Assembly (NCBI RefSeq): GCF_047795645.1
Contig: NZ_CP181045.1
Span: 496,001 to 560,000, forward strand
Length of the DNA: 64,000 nt
Source: Salipaludibacillus sp047795645
GTDB taxonomy: Bacteria > Bacillota > Bacilli > Bacillales > Salisediminibacteriaceae
Direction of reading: 5' to 3'
Of this stretch, positions 8,094-17,444 are shown piece by piece. Within the stretch, counting starts at the first letter, position 1. Each line of letters starts with the position of its first letter. Below the pieces are notes generated by a model that did not search any database, was not told where the DNA came from, and saw only the letters and a program-made list of their open reading frames with translations. A program made the translations under genes and the position numbers.

Positions 8094-9578
8094 ATGAGTA
8101 ACTCAAATCACTTAAGGTCGCCAGATTTATTACCTATTCCGCATAACAAGAAAAAAATAAGCACATTAGGTTTTGCTGTTCTTTGGGTAGGGATGGCAGT
8201 AGTTTTAGCTGCTTTTGCTATTGGTGGTGCTGGAATTGAATCCCTTTCACTACCAATGGTTATCCTTGCATCACTAATCGGAAACTTGCTAATCGGATTA
8301 ATAATTACAGTGAATGGCGATATAGGAGTAGAACACGGAGTATCCTTCCCCGTTTATATGAGGGCACCTTTTGGGACAATTGGAACGCATTTACCTTCTA
8401 TATTACGAGGCGTAACTGCGTCGATGTGGTTTGGTATTAATACATTTTTTGGATCGACTGCCATGAATGCGATTCTTAATGTCTTAGTTGGATTTGATAA
8501 TTGGTTCGTCTGTTATATTATCTTTGCTTTTATTCAACTCTTTAATACTGCTTTAGGAATCAAAGCTGTGGAACGTTTTGCAGATCTTGCGGCACCAATC
8601 ATTATTCTGATCGGTGTTTGGATGTTTTTCACTTTATCAGACCAGGCACTAGCCGAAGGACGGCATCTTTGGACTTGGGTGGAAAGTCCAGTTACTGGAA
8701 TGGCAGCATTCACTGCATTTATGCTCGTTATCGCAGGTACGATGGGATTTTGGTCAACCCTAGCGTGCGATATATCGTCAATTTCAAGGTTCGTAAAAGC
8801 ACCGAAATTCGAACGTAACTGGTTTAAGCGTAATAAAGGAACGTTGGTTGGTAGCGTCATTGCCCTTCCGATTACACAAACATTTATAATTGTATTAGGT
8901 GCCGTTTCATATATTGCTGTGTTTAACTATGACCCCGTTGTTGCTCTTCAAGAAGCGGCTTCAGGTATCGTTTTAGGTGTTTTACTTTTAATGATTGTTC
9001 TTTCCCAGTGGTCTACGAATATATCTGCAAACATTGTTCCAGCTGCAACGATTTTTTCAAATGCTGGTGGTCCAAAAATGCCATTTTGGTTAGGCGTCTT
9101 TGCAGCAGGAATTATCGGAACGTTATTCCAACCTTGGAATCTCTTTGAGGCACTACTTACTTTCTTAACAGTTATTGGAGCTGTATTATCAGCGATTGCT
9201 GGTATCGTCGTTGCTGATTACTATGTATTAAGAAAAAGAAGATTGAACGTGAATGACCTTTATGAAAATGAAGGTCAATATAAGTATCATAAAGGGGTTA
9301 ATCTAGCAGGTATTATTGCATGGGCTATTGGCGGAGGTATCGCTATTTTCTTCCCAACATACTCTTTCTTTGTCGGATTTATCGTAGGTGGTGTGCTTTA
9401 TTACTTCCTTGCTAAAAGTTGGTATTTCAAATCCTTCCAACAAGCAGAAATAAAAGATCCTGATGATGAGAAGTACTTAGGGATTACGGTTGGAAGAGAT
9501 TGGATTATAGGAGATGAATATGAAGAAAAAGCACTAATTAGAAAGGCGAAAGGTGGAACTGTAGCTGCAGGAGAATAA
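8094..9578 (+). CDS. NCS1-family nucleobase permease
   Basis: An integral membrane protein of 494 aa with about 12 hydrophobic helices. The N-terminus has the family signature DLLPIPHNKKK, followed by the glycine-rich first helices and a GVTASMWFGINTFFGS segment typical of NCS1 (Fur, Mhp1, PucI) carriers. GTG or TTG alternatives are not needed: ATG 8094 follows TAGGGGG. It probably imports uracil, thymine, dihydropyrimidine or a hydantoin by cation symport, feeding the surrounding pathway. Substrate choice within the family cannot be read from sequence; allantoin is an alternative because of the PucR-type regulator nearby, but no allantoinase is present. Confidence 0.9.
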   Translation: MSNSNHLRSPDLLPIPHNKKKISTLGFAVLWVGMAVVLAAFAIGGAGIESLSLPMVILASLIGNLLIGLIITVNGDIGVEHGVSFPVYMRAPFGTIGTHLPSILRGVTASMWFGINTFFGSTAMNAILNVLVGFDNWFVCYIIFAFIQLFNTALGIKAVERFADLAAPIIILIGVWMFFTLSDQALAEGRHLWTWVESPVTGMAAFTAFMLVIAGTMGFWSTLACDISSISRFVKAPKFERNWFKRNKGTLVGSVIALPITQTFIIVLGAVSYIAVFNYDPVVALQEAASGIVLGVLLLMIVLSQWSTNISANIVPAATIFSNAGGPKMPFWLGVFAAGIIGTLFQPWNLFEALLTFLTVIGAVLSAIAGIVVADYYVLRKRRLNVNDLYENEGQYKYHKGVNLAGIIAWAIGGGIAIFFPTYSFFVGFIVGGVLYYFLAKSWYFKSFQQAEIKDPDDEKYLGITVGRDWIIGDEYEEKALIRKAKGGTVAAGE

Positions 9579-9670
9579 TAGACTAGTGATGTTTGGGATT
9601 TGTTAGGTAATGATTGACCGCGATTGGGAAAAATGACATTTAAGAGATATATAGCAAGGGGGATAATATA

Positions 9671-9901
9671 ATGTCAACGTATGTTAATTATGTTGCAGAG
9701 AGAGAAAAAATAGATTTCTTAGTCGAGCAAGATTATATAATTAAAGGTGTAACAGAGAATTTAAGTGGTGCGTTTTTAGAATTTGAATACCGTGGGACGG
9801 ATCCACAAAAAAATCAAATAGAAACATTACAAATTTTAAATGCGGATGCACGGAAGTACTTCTCAATGATTATAATTGATCAACAGAAACAAGGGATATA
9901 A
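9671..9901 (+). CDS. Small protein of unknown function in pyrimidine cluster
   Basis: A protein of 76 aa with no signal peptide or membrane segment. I do not recognise a named domain. It starts with ATG preceded by AAGGGGG and ends at a clear terminator, so it is probably a real gene at the end of the permease transcript. It is moderately charged, with a predicted beta-strand centre (SGAFLEFEYRG) and a C-terminal helix. Position suggests an accessory or regulatory role in pyrimidine breakdown, but nothing in the sequence proves it. Confidence 0.7.
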   Translation: MSTYVNYVAEREKIDFLVEQDYIIKGVTENLSGAFLEFEYRGTDPQKNQIETLQILNADARKYFSMIIIDQQKQGI

Positions 9902-9906
9902 TTAAT

Positions 9907-9938
9907 GAAGACTTTCTCCGTGGGGAGAGAGTCTTTTA
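9907..9938 (+). terminator. Terminator of the pyrimidine operon
   Basis: GAAGACTTTCTCC pairs with GGGGAGAGAGTCTT and a T-rich tract follows, 6 bp after the stop of the small protein gene. Confidence 0.8.
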
Positions 9939-10127
9939 TTGATTGGAACTGGACCAAGTGTCCAGAAGCAGGAGCAAATCCACACCATAAACGAAACGTA
10001 CAAAATACTGAAAATTGTTACGCACAATCACTGACGTCACTGTTAGTAATTGCTAGATTATATAATGAATATATAGTAGTATAATACTGAATAGAACAAA
10101 TATTACAAAAATTAAGAGGTGGATTAT

Positions 10128-11720
10128 TTGAAAAATCACTTCCCGTTAACAGTAGCAGACATTTTAACTCGAAAGCACTTTGAAAATTGTCACTTAGCAG
10201 CTGGTAAAAATGGATTAGCAAGAAACGTGAAGTGGGTTCATGTGTTTGAAGTAACGGAAGTAGGCGATCTTTTAAATGGGGATGAATTAATTCTTTCTAC
10301 TGGATTTGGTTGGGTAGAAAACGAAGAAATATTGTATTCGTTATTAGTAGAACTAATCAACTGCAAGGCAGCGGGGTTGTGCATAGAGTTAGGAAAGTAT
10401 GTGAAAGGGATTCCAGATAAAGCAAAAGACTTAGCAGATTATCACAGTTTTCCAATTATGCTTTTTCAGACGGAAGTTCCGTTTGTTGAGATTACCCAGG
10501 ACATCCATTCCTATTTAATTAATCAACAATATGAAATGATTTCGAACCTTGAAAGGTATTCTGATAGTCTAAATAAAAAAGTTCTCTCGATAAATAATGA
10601 ATATGAAATATTATTATTTCTTCAGAGGTATTTAAATTTACAAGTTATTTACTTAACACATAACAACGAATTCCAATGCATTCCAGAAATCAACGAAAAT
10701 CAGAAAATTGGGTTACTTGATAAGTTAAATAACTATCACGCTAAAGATGATCCGCATGTTTCAAGTAAAAAAGTACCTATATTAGAAAATGACTATGCTG
10801 AAATTTTCCTCGTTGCCAAGGATAGGGTCTTAGGTGAATTTGAATCACTAATTCTCGACAGAACCGCAACGGCATTAGCGCAACATTTGCTTCGAGTATT
10901 ATATACAGAGGAAAAAAGAAAAGCCAATGAAACAGAGTGGATACAAGAATGGTTGCAAGGCGTACATAGTGATGAGGTGGTGAAAGAACATCTCTCTTAT
11001 TACAAAAATACAAAAAACTTAAATGGCGCAGTCGTATGTATTTTCAAGCTTAGTAGTGATGATGTAAATAACTATATCACTTCGGATTTCACATTCTTAA
11101 AGATCATGATTCAAACTATTTTTGATGAAAAAAATTTCTTTGCATTAACTATTGAAAAAAGAAATCATATTATATGTATCCTAATTAATAAGGAAAATAC
11201 GGAAGAGTGGAAAAGTAGAGTGGGAGATGGGGTTGCAAAATTACTCAGTAATGATTTCCCCAATATTTCAAAAATTGACTTAGCTGTTGGCCAATATGTC
11301 AATAAATTAAGTGACATTAATAATAGTTATTCAGCAGCAAAAGAAACATTGCATCTCCAAGGGAAAATGCTAGTTGAAAATAGAAAATATTTCTATGACG
11401 ACCTTCATATGTATAGACTTATTTCTTTAGTTGATAAACATAGTGATTTAAATGGATTTGTAAATGAATACCTTGAGCCGCTGGTAAATTATGATCTGAA
11501 ATACAATACAAACTTAATGGAAACGCTAAAAGTTTATCTTGAGTGCAACGGTTCTAAAAAGGAAACGGCGACAAGGATCTTTGTTGTTAGGCAAACATTA
11601 TATCATCGCATCGAGAAGTTAGAAAATATTTTAGGGGATGATTTTATGACCTCTGAAAAACGACAAGTTTTAGAATTTTGTATGTTAGCTAGGGAGTATT
11701 TAGCGTCTGTAAATCAATGA
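10128..11720 (+). CDS. PucR-family transcriptional regulator
   Basis: A protein of 530 aa. The N-terminal PucR ligand domain (residues about 5-125) opens with LTVADILTRKHFENC and has WVHVFEVTEVGDLLNGDELILSTG. A middle region follows, and a C-terminal PucR-type helix-turn-helix (about 470-525) reads ETLKVYLECNGSKKETA, VRQTLYHRIEKLENILG. TTG 10128 is preferred to GTG 10119, which lies inside the AGAGGTGG ribosome site. Family members sense purine or pyrimidine catabolites and activate degradation genes. It sits between the pyrimidine-opening and the beta-alanine-consuming genes, so it likely controls one or both. It has its own leader and terminator. Confidence 0.88.
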   Translation: MKNHFPLTVADILTRKHFENCHLAAGKNGLARNVKWVHVFEVTEVGDLLNGDELILSTGFGWVENEEILYSLLVELINCKAAGLCIELGKYVKGIPDKAKDLADYHSFPIMLFQTEVPFVEITQDIHSYLINQQYEMISNLERYSDSLNKKVLSINNEYEILLFLQRYLNLQVIYLTHNNEFQCIPEINENQKIGLLDKLNNYHAKDDPHVSSKKVPILENDYAEIFLVAKDRVLGEFESLILDRTATALAQHLLRVLYTEEKRKANETEWIQEWLQGVHSDEVVKEHLSYYKNTKNLNGAVVCIFKLSSDDVNNYITSDFTFLKIMIQTIFDEKNFFALTIEKRNHIICILINKENTEEWKSRVGDGVAKLLSNDFPNISKIDLAVGQYVNKLSDINNSYSAAKETLHLQGKMLVENRKYFYDDLHMYRLISLVDKHSDLNGFVNEYLEPLVNYDLKYNTNLMETLKVYLECNGSKKETATRIFVVRQTLYHRIEKLENILGDDFMTSEKRQVLEFCMLAREYLASVNQ

Positions 11721-11730
11721 AGAAAATATT

Positions 11731-11769
11731 AAGGGATCGAACTTGATTTTTTCAAGTTCGATCCCTTTT
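11731..11769 (+). terminator. Terminator after pucR-like gene
   Basis: AAGGGATCGAACTTG and CAAGTTCGATCCCTT form a perfect 15-bp stem with a T-rich loop and T tail. Confidence 0.92.
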
Positions 11770-11771
11770 AG

Positions 11772-11867
11772 TACTTTAAGAATGTGTAACTTCGCTAAAG
11801 GATTAAAGTATAAGATAAACTAAGGCTTTCGCCATGAAAGACTTGGCGACAAGTCAAGTTTTTCTAA
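11772..11867 (+). repeat. 95-bp structured dispersed repeat, copy 2
   Basis: Starts 3 nt after the preceding terminator. It contains TACTTTAAGAATG, GCTAAAGGATTAAAGTATAAG, GGCTTTCGCCATGA and ACTTGGCGACAAGTCAAGTTTTTCT. The last hairpin plus T run looks like an intrinsic terminator, and the GGCTTTCGCC arm can instead pair with the GGCGA side of it. The remaining 170 bp up to the next gene shows no other structure I can support. Confidence 0.85.
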
Positions 11868-12041
11868 TAGTTATCTTTATCAATCTCTGATCCTCACACT
11901 AGCATTCTTTTTACAATCGATGAGTTTTCATTCAAGGATTTTTTACAATATGTCTAATGAATTGAATCAGTGAATAAGAGATAATTACAACAAGTAATCT
12001 AAACTTTCAGAAAAATACAATAAAAAGGGTGGGAAACCATA

Positions 12042-13508
12042 ATGACAAAAATACAAACGGAAGTAGAAGCTATCTATAATTACGTGAATGGTGAAAAGCT
12101 TTACTCTAACAGCAAGCAATATTTAAATGTCACAAATCCAGCGACAAACAAAGTCATTGCGACAGTCCCGCTTTCGAATAAAACCGATGTCGATCATGCT
12201 GTAAAAAATGCGGAAACGACATTCGCAACATGGAGTAAGGTTCCTGTTCCAAAACGAGCAAGAATTCTATTTAAATATCATTCGCTATTAATGGCTAACC
12301 AAGTTGAATTGGCCAAATTAATCGTTGAAGAAAATGGGAAAAGTTATAAAGAAGCGTTTGGCGAAGTTTTGCGAGGGATTGAATGTGTTGAATTTGCAAC
12401 GGGTGCACCTTCATGGATGAAAGGGGAATCATTATCGACGATTGCTGATGGCATCGATTCTGAGATGTTCAGGTATCCCCTTGGCGTTGTTGCAGGAATA
12501 ACTCCTTTTAACTTTCCAGCTATGGTCCCACTATGGATGTTCCCATTAGCGATTGCGTGCGGCAATACGTTCGTATTAAAGCCTTCTGAACAAACACCGC
12601 TATTATCGAATAAGTTAGCTGAATTATTTACAGAAGCAGGTTTACCAAACGGTGTCTTAAATGTCGTTCATGGCGCACATGATGTTGTGAATAGATTGTT
12701 AGAACATCAAGAGGTAAAGGCAATTTCATTTGTTGGTTCCCAACCAGTAGCAAAATATGTTTATGAAACAGCAGCGGCAAACGGTAAACGAGTTCAAGCT
12801 TTAGCAGGTGCAAAAAACCACCATCTCGTTATGCCAGATGCTGACAATGACATGGCAGTAAACCAGATTATTATGTCGACATTCGGAAGTGCTGGGCAAA
12901 GATGTATGGCGTGTAGCGCTGTTGTTTTAGTAGGCGGTGGTGAGGAGTTTATGAAACTTTTGCAAGAGAAATCAGATAACATCAACATGGGTTCAGGTTT
13001 AGATGAGGACGTTTTATTAACTCCGATTATCAAAGAAACACAACTGACGAAAACGTTGGAATATGTTAAGAAGGGAATAGAAGAAGGCGCACAACTAGTG
13101 AGAGATGGACGGAATGAAATGGATAAATTCACTGAAGGCAATTTCATTGGTCCAACAATCTTTGACTTTGTTACGCCTGAAATGACGATTGCTAAGGAAG
13201 AGATGTTTGCTCCAGTATTGAGTGTATTTCGAGCGGGGAATTTGGAAGAAGGATTGGAACATATAAGGAAATCTAAATTTGGTAACGGAGCGACGATTTA
13301 TTCCAATAATGCCCAAGCGATTCGAAAGTTTCGAGAGGAAGCAGATGCTGGGATGTTAGGCGTTAATGTTGGAGTTCCAGCACCAATGGCCTTTTTTCCT
13401 TTCTCAGGGTGGAAAGAATCATTTTATGGAGACCTCCATGCAAATGGATCCGACGGTGTTAATTTTTATACTCGTAAGAAAATGATTACATCTAAAGTAG
13501 ATTACTAG
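12042..13508 (+). CDS. mmsA: CoA-acylating (methyl)malonate semialdehyde dehydrogenase
   Basis: A protein of 488 aa of the aldehyde dehydrogenase superfamily. It has the NAD-binding region VAGITPFNFPAMVPLWM, the FVGSQPVAKYVYE segment, and the nucleophile Cys in FGSAGQRCMACSAVV, a form characteristic of MmsA/IolA enzymes that release CoA esters. The start ATG 12042 follows AAGGGTGGG. Next to a beta-alanine-type transaminase and the pyrimidine operon, it should convert malonate semialdehyde to acetyl-CoA and CO2 (and methylmalonate semialdehyde to propionyl-CoA). The transaminase gene follows 15 bp later, so the two are co-transcribed. Confidence 0.93.
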   Translation: MTKIQTEVEAIYNYVNGEKLYSNSKQYLNVTNPATNKVIATVPLSNKTDVDHAVKNAETTFATWSKVPVPKRARILFKYHSLLMANQVELAKLIVEENGKSYKEAFGEVLRGIECVEFATGAPSWMKGESLSTIADGIDSEMFRYPLGVVAGITPFNFPAMVPLWMFPLAIACGNTFVLKPSEQTPLLSNKLAELFTEAGLPNGVLNVVHGAHDVVNRLLEHQEVKAISFVGSQPVAKYVYETAAANGKRVQALAGAKNHHLVMPDADNDMAVNQIIMSTFGSAGQRCMACSAVVLVGGGEEFMKLLQEKSDNINMGSGLDEDVLLTPIIKETQLTKTLEYVKKGIEEGAQLVRDGRNEMDKFTEGNFIGPTIFDFVTPEMTIAKEEMFAPVLSVFRAGNLEEGLEHIRKSKFGNGATIYSNNAQAIRKFREEADAGMLGVNVGVPAPMAFFPFSGWKESFYGDLHANGSDGVNFYTRKKMITSKVDY

Positions 13509-13523
13509 GATGGAGGGTTTCAT

Positions 13524-14867
13524 ATGATAAAAGCAGATAAGAGAGAAGAGATGCTTGCAAAAGATGAGAAGTATCTATGGCATTCTATGAAGCCGTACAA
13601 TCCAGAAGCTACAATGATTGCAAAAAAAGCAGAGGGATCGTGGGTAACAGATATAAATGGAAAAAGATATTTAGATGCAATGGCAGGTTTATGGTGTGTT
13701 AATGTTGGTTACGGCAGAATTGAGTTGGCAGAAGCAGCTTATCAGCAAATGAAAGAGCTCGCATATACTCCTTTAGTACAAAGTCATCTTCCCGCAATTC
13801 ACCTAGCGGAAAAAATTAATAGTATGCTTGATGATGACTATGTGATTTTCTTTTCAAATAGCGGTTCAGAGGCAAATGAGGTAGCGTTCAAAATTGCCAG
13901 GCAATATCATCAGCAAAAGGACGATTACCACAGGTATAAGTTCATTTCAAGGTATCGATCGTATCATGGTAACACAGCAGCTGCACTAGCAGCGACTGGG
14001 CAGGCGCAACGTAAATTTAAATATGAACCACTCAGTCCAGGATTTTTGCACGTTTCTCCGCCTGATAATTATCGAAATGATCACGGAGAGAATGATCGCT
14101 GGGGAGCTAAAAATCTTGATGACGTGATGACATGGGAATTTAGCGACACCATAGCTGGGGTAATTATGGAACCGATTATTACGGGTGGCGGTATCCTAGT
14201 TCCTCCTGATAAATACATGGTCGAAGCAAAAGCGGCGTGCGAGCGCCATGGTGCTTTACTTATTGCAGATGAAGTGATTTGTGGTTTTGGACGAACGGGA
14301 AAAGCTTTTGGATTCATGAACTATGATGTGAAACCAGACATTATTACAATGGCGAAAGGATTGACAAGTGCTTATTTACCACTCTCAGCAACAGCTGTTA
14401 AAAGGGAGATATATGAGGAGTTTAAAGGAGATGATGGGTATCAGTTTTTTCGTCATATTAATACTTTCGGCGGAAATCCAGCAGCGTGTGCGGTAGCATT
14501 AAAGAATTTAGAAATAATCGAAAATGAAAAGTTGTTTGATCGTTCGAGAGAATTAGGAGAGCAAACACGTTTCCAATTAAAAAATAATCTTCAAGACCAT
14601 CCTTATGTTGGAGATGTTCGGGGAAAAGGATTGCTTATTGGTATTGAGCTAGTAAAAGATAAGCAAACAAAAGAACCATTAGACGTAAAAAAAGTAGATG
14701 CTGTTATTTTTTATTGTAAACAACAGGGAGTAATCATTGGCAAAAACGGTGTCACTGTCGAAGGATATAACAATGTATTAACTCTCTCACCACCATTAAA
14801 TATTGCAGAAGAGGATCTTTTACTAATAGTGGATACATTAGTAAAGGGATTAGAGAATATAAAGTAG
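13524..14867 (+). CDS. Class III omega-amino-acid (beta-alanine) aminotransferase
   Basis: A PLP enzyme of 447 aa. It shows GSEANEVAFKIAR and the YHGNT motif. The cofactor Asp lies in LLIADEVICGFGRTGK, the Schiff-base Lys in DIITMAKGLTSAYLPLSA, and a FGGNPAACAVAL segment follows. Start ATG 13524 follows GGATGGAGGG. Between the semialdehyde dehydrogenase and alanine dehydrogenase it most likely moves the amino group of beta-alanine (or 3-aminoisobutyrate) to pyruvate, giving malonate semialdehyde and alanine. Other omega-amino acids such as 4-aminobutyrate are possible substrates by family. Confidence 0.9.
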   Translation: MIKADKREEMLAKDEKYLWHSMKPYNPEATMIAKKAEGSWVTDINGKRYLDAMAGLWCVNVGYGRIELAEAAYQQMKELAYTPLVQSHLPAIHLAEKINSMLDDDYVIFFSNSGSEANEVAFKIARQYHQQKDDYHRYKFISRYRSYHGNTAAALAATGQAQRKFKYEPLSPGFLHVSPPDNYRNDHGENDRWGAKNLDDVMTWEFSDTIAGVIMEPIITGGGILVPPDKYMVEAKAACERHGALLIADEVICGFGRTGKAFGFMNYDVKPDIITMAKGLTSAYLPLSATAVKREIYEEFKGDDGYQFFRHINTFGGNPAACAVALKNLEIIENEKLFDRSRELGEQTRFQLKNNLQDHPYVGDVRGKGLLIGIELVKDKQTKEPLDVKKVDAVIFYCKQQGVIIGKNGVTVEGYNNVLTLSPPLNIAEEDLLLIVDTLVKGLENIK

Positions 14868-14928
14868 TTTTCAAAAGAATTTCTCTACGAAATCAGCTTT
14901 GTCTTAAGTGAAATAAGGAGGTTTTGTC

Positions 14929-16065
14929 ATGCGAATTGGTGTACCAAAAGAAATAAAAAACAATGAAAACCGCGTTGCGATTACACCTGCTGGGGTATTA
15001 AACCTGATTCAAGCGAATCATAAAGTTTTTATAGAAAACAATGCAGGTGTAAATTCTGGTTTTATAAACGACGATTATAAACAAGTAGGAGCTACTATTG
15101 TTGCATCAGCAGCAGATGCATGGGCTCAAGAAATGGTGATGAAGGTAAAAGAACCGATAGCAGAAGAATATTCGTATTTTTATGATGGATTAATATTGTT
15201 CACTTATCTCCATCTAGCAGCAGACAAACCTTTAACTGAAGCGCTTGCCCAAAAAAATGTTGTAGCTATTTCTTATGAAACCGTTCAATTGCCAGATAAC
15301 AGTCTTCCTTTATTAACACCGATGAGTGAAGTAGCTGGACGGATGGCAACGCAAATGGGAGCTCATTATCTTGAGAAAACAGAAGGAGGAAAAGGAATTC
15401 TATTAGGAGGGGTTCCTGGTGTGAAACGTGGAAAGGTAACGATAATTGGAGGTGGAATTGTTGGTACAAATGCCGCAAAAATTGCCATAGGGTTAGGAGC
15501 TGAAGTAACAATTATTGACTTAAATCCAGAACGACTTCGTCAGTTAGATGATATTTTTTCCAACTCGATTAATACATTAATTTCTAACCCGCTGAACATT
15601 AGTGAGGCGTCGGCTGAATCAGACTTGCTCATTGGTGCTGTATTAATTCCTGGAGCTAAAGCACCTCAACTTGTTACGGAGGAAATGGTATCCAATATGA
15701 GTGAAGGAAGTGTCATCGTTGACGTTGCAATAGATCAAGGCGGTATTGTAGAAACTGTTGATCGAGTGACAACCCATGATAATCCAACCTATGTAAAGCA
15801 CGGAGTCGTGCATTATGCAGTCGGTAACATGCCTGGTGCTGTACCTCGAACATCAACGATCGCTTTAACAAATGTGACGATGCCATATGCGTTACAGATA
15901 GCTAACAAAGGTTTTGAAAGAGCATGTACTGAGGATGAAGCGTTACTGAAAGGTGTCAACGTTATGAATGGCAGAGTGACATTTAAAGAAGTAGCAGACG
16001 CTCATAATATCGAATATTCAACGATTCGAGATCAAGATATTGATCGTTTAAATAAAGTAATGTAA
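14929..16065 (+). CDS. ald: Alanine dehydrogenase
   Basis: An NAD-dependent oxidoreductase of 378 aa, family-typical length. Visible features are the N-terminal MRIGVPKEIKNNENRVAITP signature, the Lys of MKVKEP and the His of LFTYLHLAADK in the active site. The Rossmann motif VTIIGGGIVGTNAAKIAIGLG starts near residue 170, and GVVHYAVGNMPGAVPRTST follows. Placed 61 bp after the transaminase gene, it can oxidise the alanine formed there back to pyruvate with release of ammonia, so the pair acts as a net deaminating cycle. This completes the nitrogen-harvesting route from pyrimidines. Confidence 0.95.
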   Translation: MRIGVPKEIKNNENRVAITPAGVLNLIQANHKVFIENNAGVNSGFINDDYKQVGATIVASAADAWAQEMVMKVKEPIAEEYSYFYDGLILFTYLHLAADKPLTEALAQKNVVAISYETVQLPDNSLPLLTPMSEVAGRMATQMGAHYLEKTEGGKGILLGGVPGVKRGKVTIIGGGIVGTNAAKIAIGLGAEVTIIDLNPERLRQLDDIFSNSINTLISNPLNISEASAESDLLIGAVLIPGAKAPQLVTEEMVSNMSEGSVIVDVAIDQGGIVETVDRVTTHDNPTYVKHGVVHYAVGNMPGAVPRTSTIALTNVTMPYALQIANKGFERACTEDEALLKGVNVMNGRVTFKEVADAHNIEYSTIRDQDIDRLNKVM

Positions 16066-16117
16066 ATATCATACCATTTAACCATTTATAAAACCTATTT
16101 TACTTACTTGTAAATAA

Positions 16118-16160
16118 ACAGCGTCCACATCTCGATACAAGATGTAGACGTTGTTTTTGT
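16118..16160. terminator. Bidirectional terminator between ald and GH43 gene
   Basis: ACAGCGTCCACATCT pairs with AGATGTAGACGTTGT (one mismatch) with T tracts outside, serving two convergent genes. Confidence 0.85.
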
Positions 16161-16177
16161 TTGACGGATAATAACTG

Positions 16178-17158
16178 TTATTTAGTTGGATCAATGGTTT
16201 GAATGGTACCATCATCATTATATTTTAGTTCGCTATACTTTACACTGCGTTTATGGTCTACTCCTCCTGATAAAGAGCAATCATGATAAAATAGATACCA
16301 TTTTTCCTCAAACTCTACAATCGAATGGTGGGTAGTCCATCCTTCAACAGGCTCAAGTATTCTACCTTTGTAAACAAAAGGTCCGTATGGATTTTTGCTC
16401 ATTGCATAAACGATATAATGAGTTGTGCCCGTAGAATAGGATAAATAATAATTGTCATTGTATTTATGTACCCATGCTCCCTCGAAGAAACGTTTATCTT
16501 CATCGCCTGCAAGAATAGGATTGCCATTTTCATCAATAATGGATATTTCCTTAGGAGCTTCTTTAAAGCTGGTCATATCTTCGCTTAATTCGGCTATAAC
16601 AGGTCCTAATGCAGGTCCACCTTTATCAGGGTCATCCGCGTTGAGATTAAACGAACCAGTTTGCCATTTTTCTAATTGGCCTCCCCAAAGACCTCCAGCA
16701 TACAGGTATGCCTTGTTGTCGTCATCCACAAATACGGCCGGATCAATACTGAAACTACCTTGAATGTAGTTTGCTTGAGGCGTGAATGGACCAGCAGGAG
16801 AGGAGCTTGTTGCGACGCCGATTCGAAAAATATCATCTTTATCTTTTGCAGGAAAAAATAAATAGTACGTATTGTTTTTAAAAGCAGCATCTGGAGCCCA
16901 TAGTTGTTTCTTTACCCATGGAATATCTTTTGCGTGAAGAACTTCTCCATGGTCTACACATTCAGAATTAAAATCATTCATCGATAAAACATGATAATCT
17001 TCCATAGCATATTGATCACCATTATCATTAGAAGGTCCATCATGATCAAGGTCGTGAGAAGGATATATATAAATTTTACCTTCAAAAACATGAGCAGATG
17101 GGTCTGCAGTATAAATATGATTTACTAATGGTGTATTTGGTTTAACTACATTTTTCAA
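16178..17158 (-). CDS. Glycoside hydrolase family 43 enzyme
   Basis: A protein of 326 aa without a signal peptide, so it is cytoplasmic. The five-bladed propeller family GH43 is recognised from the N-terminal base Asp in IYTADPSAHVFEGKIYIYPSHD, the pKa-modulating Asp in SIDPAVFVDDD and the acid Glu in FFEGAWVHKYNDNYYLSYSTG. It should cleave short arabino- or xylo-oligosaccharides after import (arabinofuranosidase or beta-xylosidase). No sugar transporter lies beside it; the CUT1 system at 50-53 kb is a possible but unproven partner. It diverges from pepF. Confidence 0.9.
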   Translation of the reverse strand: MKNVVKPNTPLVNHIYTADPSAHVFEGKIYIYPSHDLDHDGPSNDNGDQYAMEDYHVLSMNDFNSECVDHGEVLHAKDIPWVKKQLWAPDAAFKNNTYYLFFPAKDKDDIFRIGVATSSSPAGPFTPQANYIQGSFSIDPAVFVDDDNKAYLYAGGLWGGQLEKWQTGSFNLNADDPDKGGPALGPVIAELSEDMTSFKEAPKEISIIDENGNPILAGDEDKRFFEGAWVHKYNDNYYLSYSTGTTHYIVYAMSKNPYGPFVYKGRILEPVEGWTTHHSIVEFEEKWYLFYHDCSLSGGVDHKRSVKYSELKYNDDGTIQTIDPTK

Positions 17159-17282
17159 CTGAACTCCCCCTTAGTAACAAAATTTCTACAACTATTTTTA
17201 TTATATCAATATTAGTACAACAAGCAAATACTTCAATGAAACAAGAATTTCAGTTTCCGGTTTGAATATCAATATTAAAAGT

Positions 17283-17292
17283 GGAACGTTCC
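17283..17292. promoter_or_regulatory. Palindrome in the GH43/pepF divergent region
   Basis: GGAACGTTCC is a perfect 10-bp palindrome. The direct repeat ATATCAATATTA occurs on its left (near 17204 and 17266). These could be operators for the glycosidase gene; no regulator is identified. Confidence 0.35.
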
Positions 17293-17444
17293 GATAGAGA
17301 GATTCAGACAAAATAATCTTTGGTACATAATTAGTGGGTCAGTGTTAGTAATATAACGTTGATCGTCTTATTTTAGCGTAAAAGTTTATAATTATCATTG
17401 TTTTTTGGTATGGTAAATATATATCAGTCGAGAGGAGTTTTTGT

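Noticed and set aside
8094..9578. Allantoin utilisation operon, suggested by the PucR and NCS1 genes
   Set aside because: No allantoinase, allantoate amidohydrolase or ureidoglycolate genes are present, while all reductive pyrimidine steps are.
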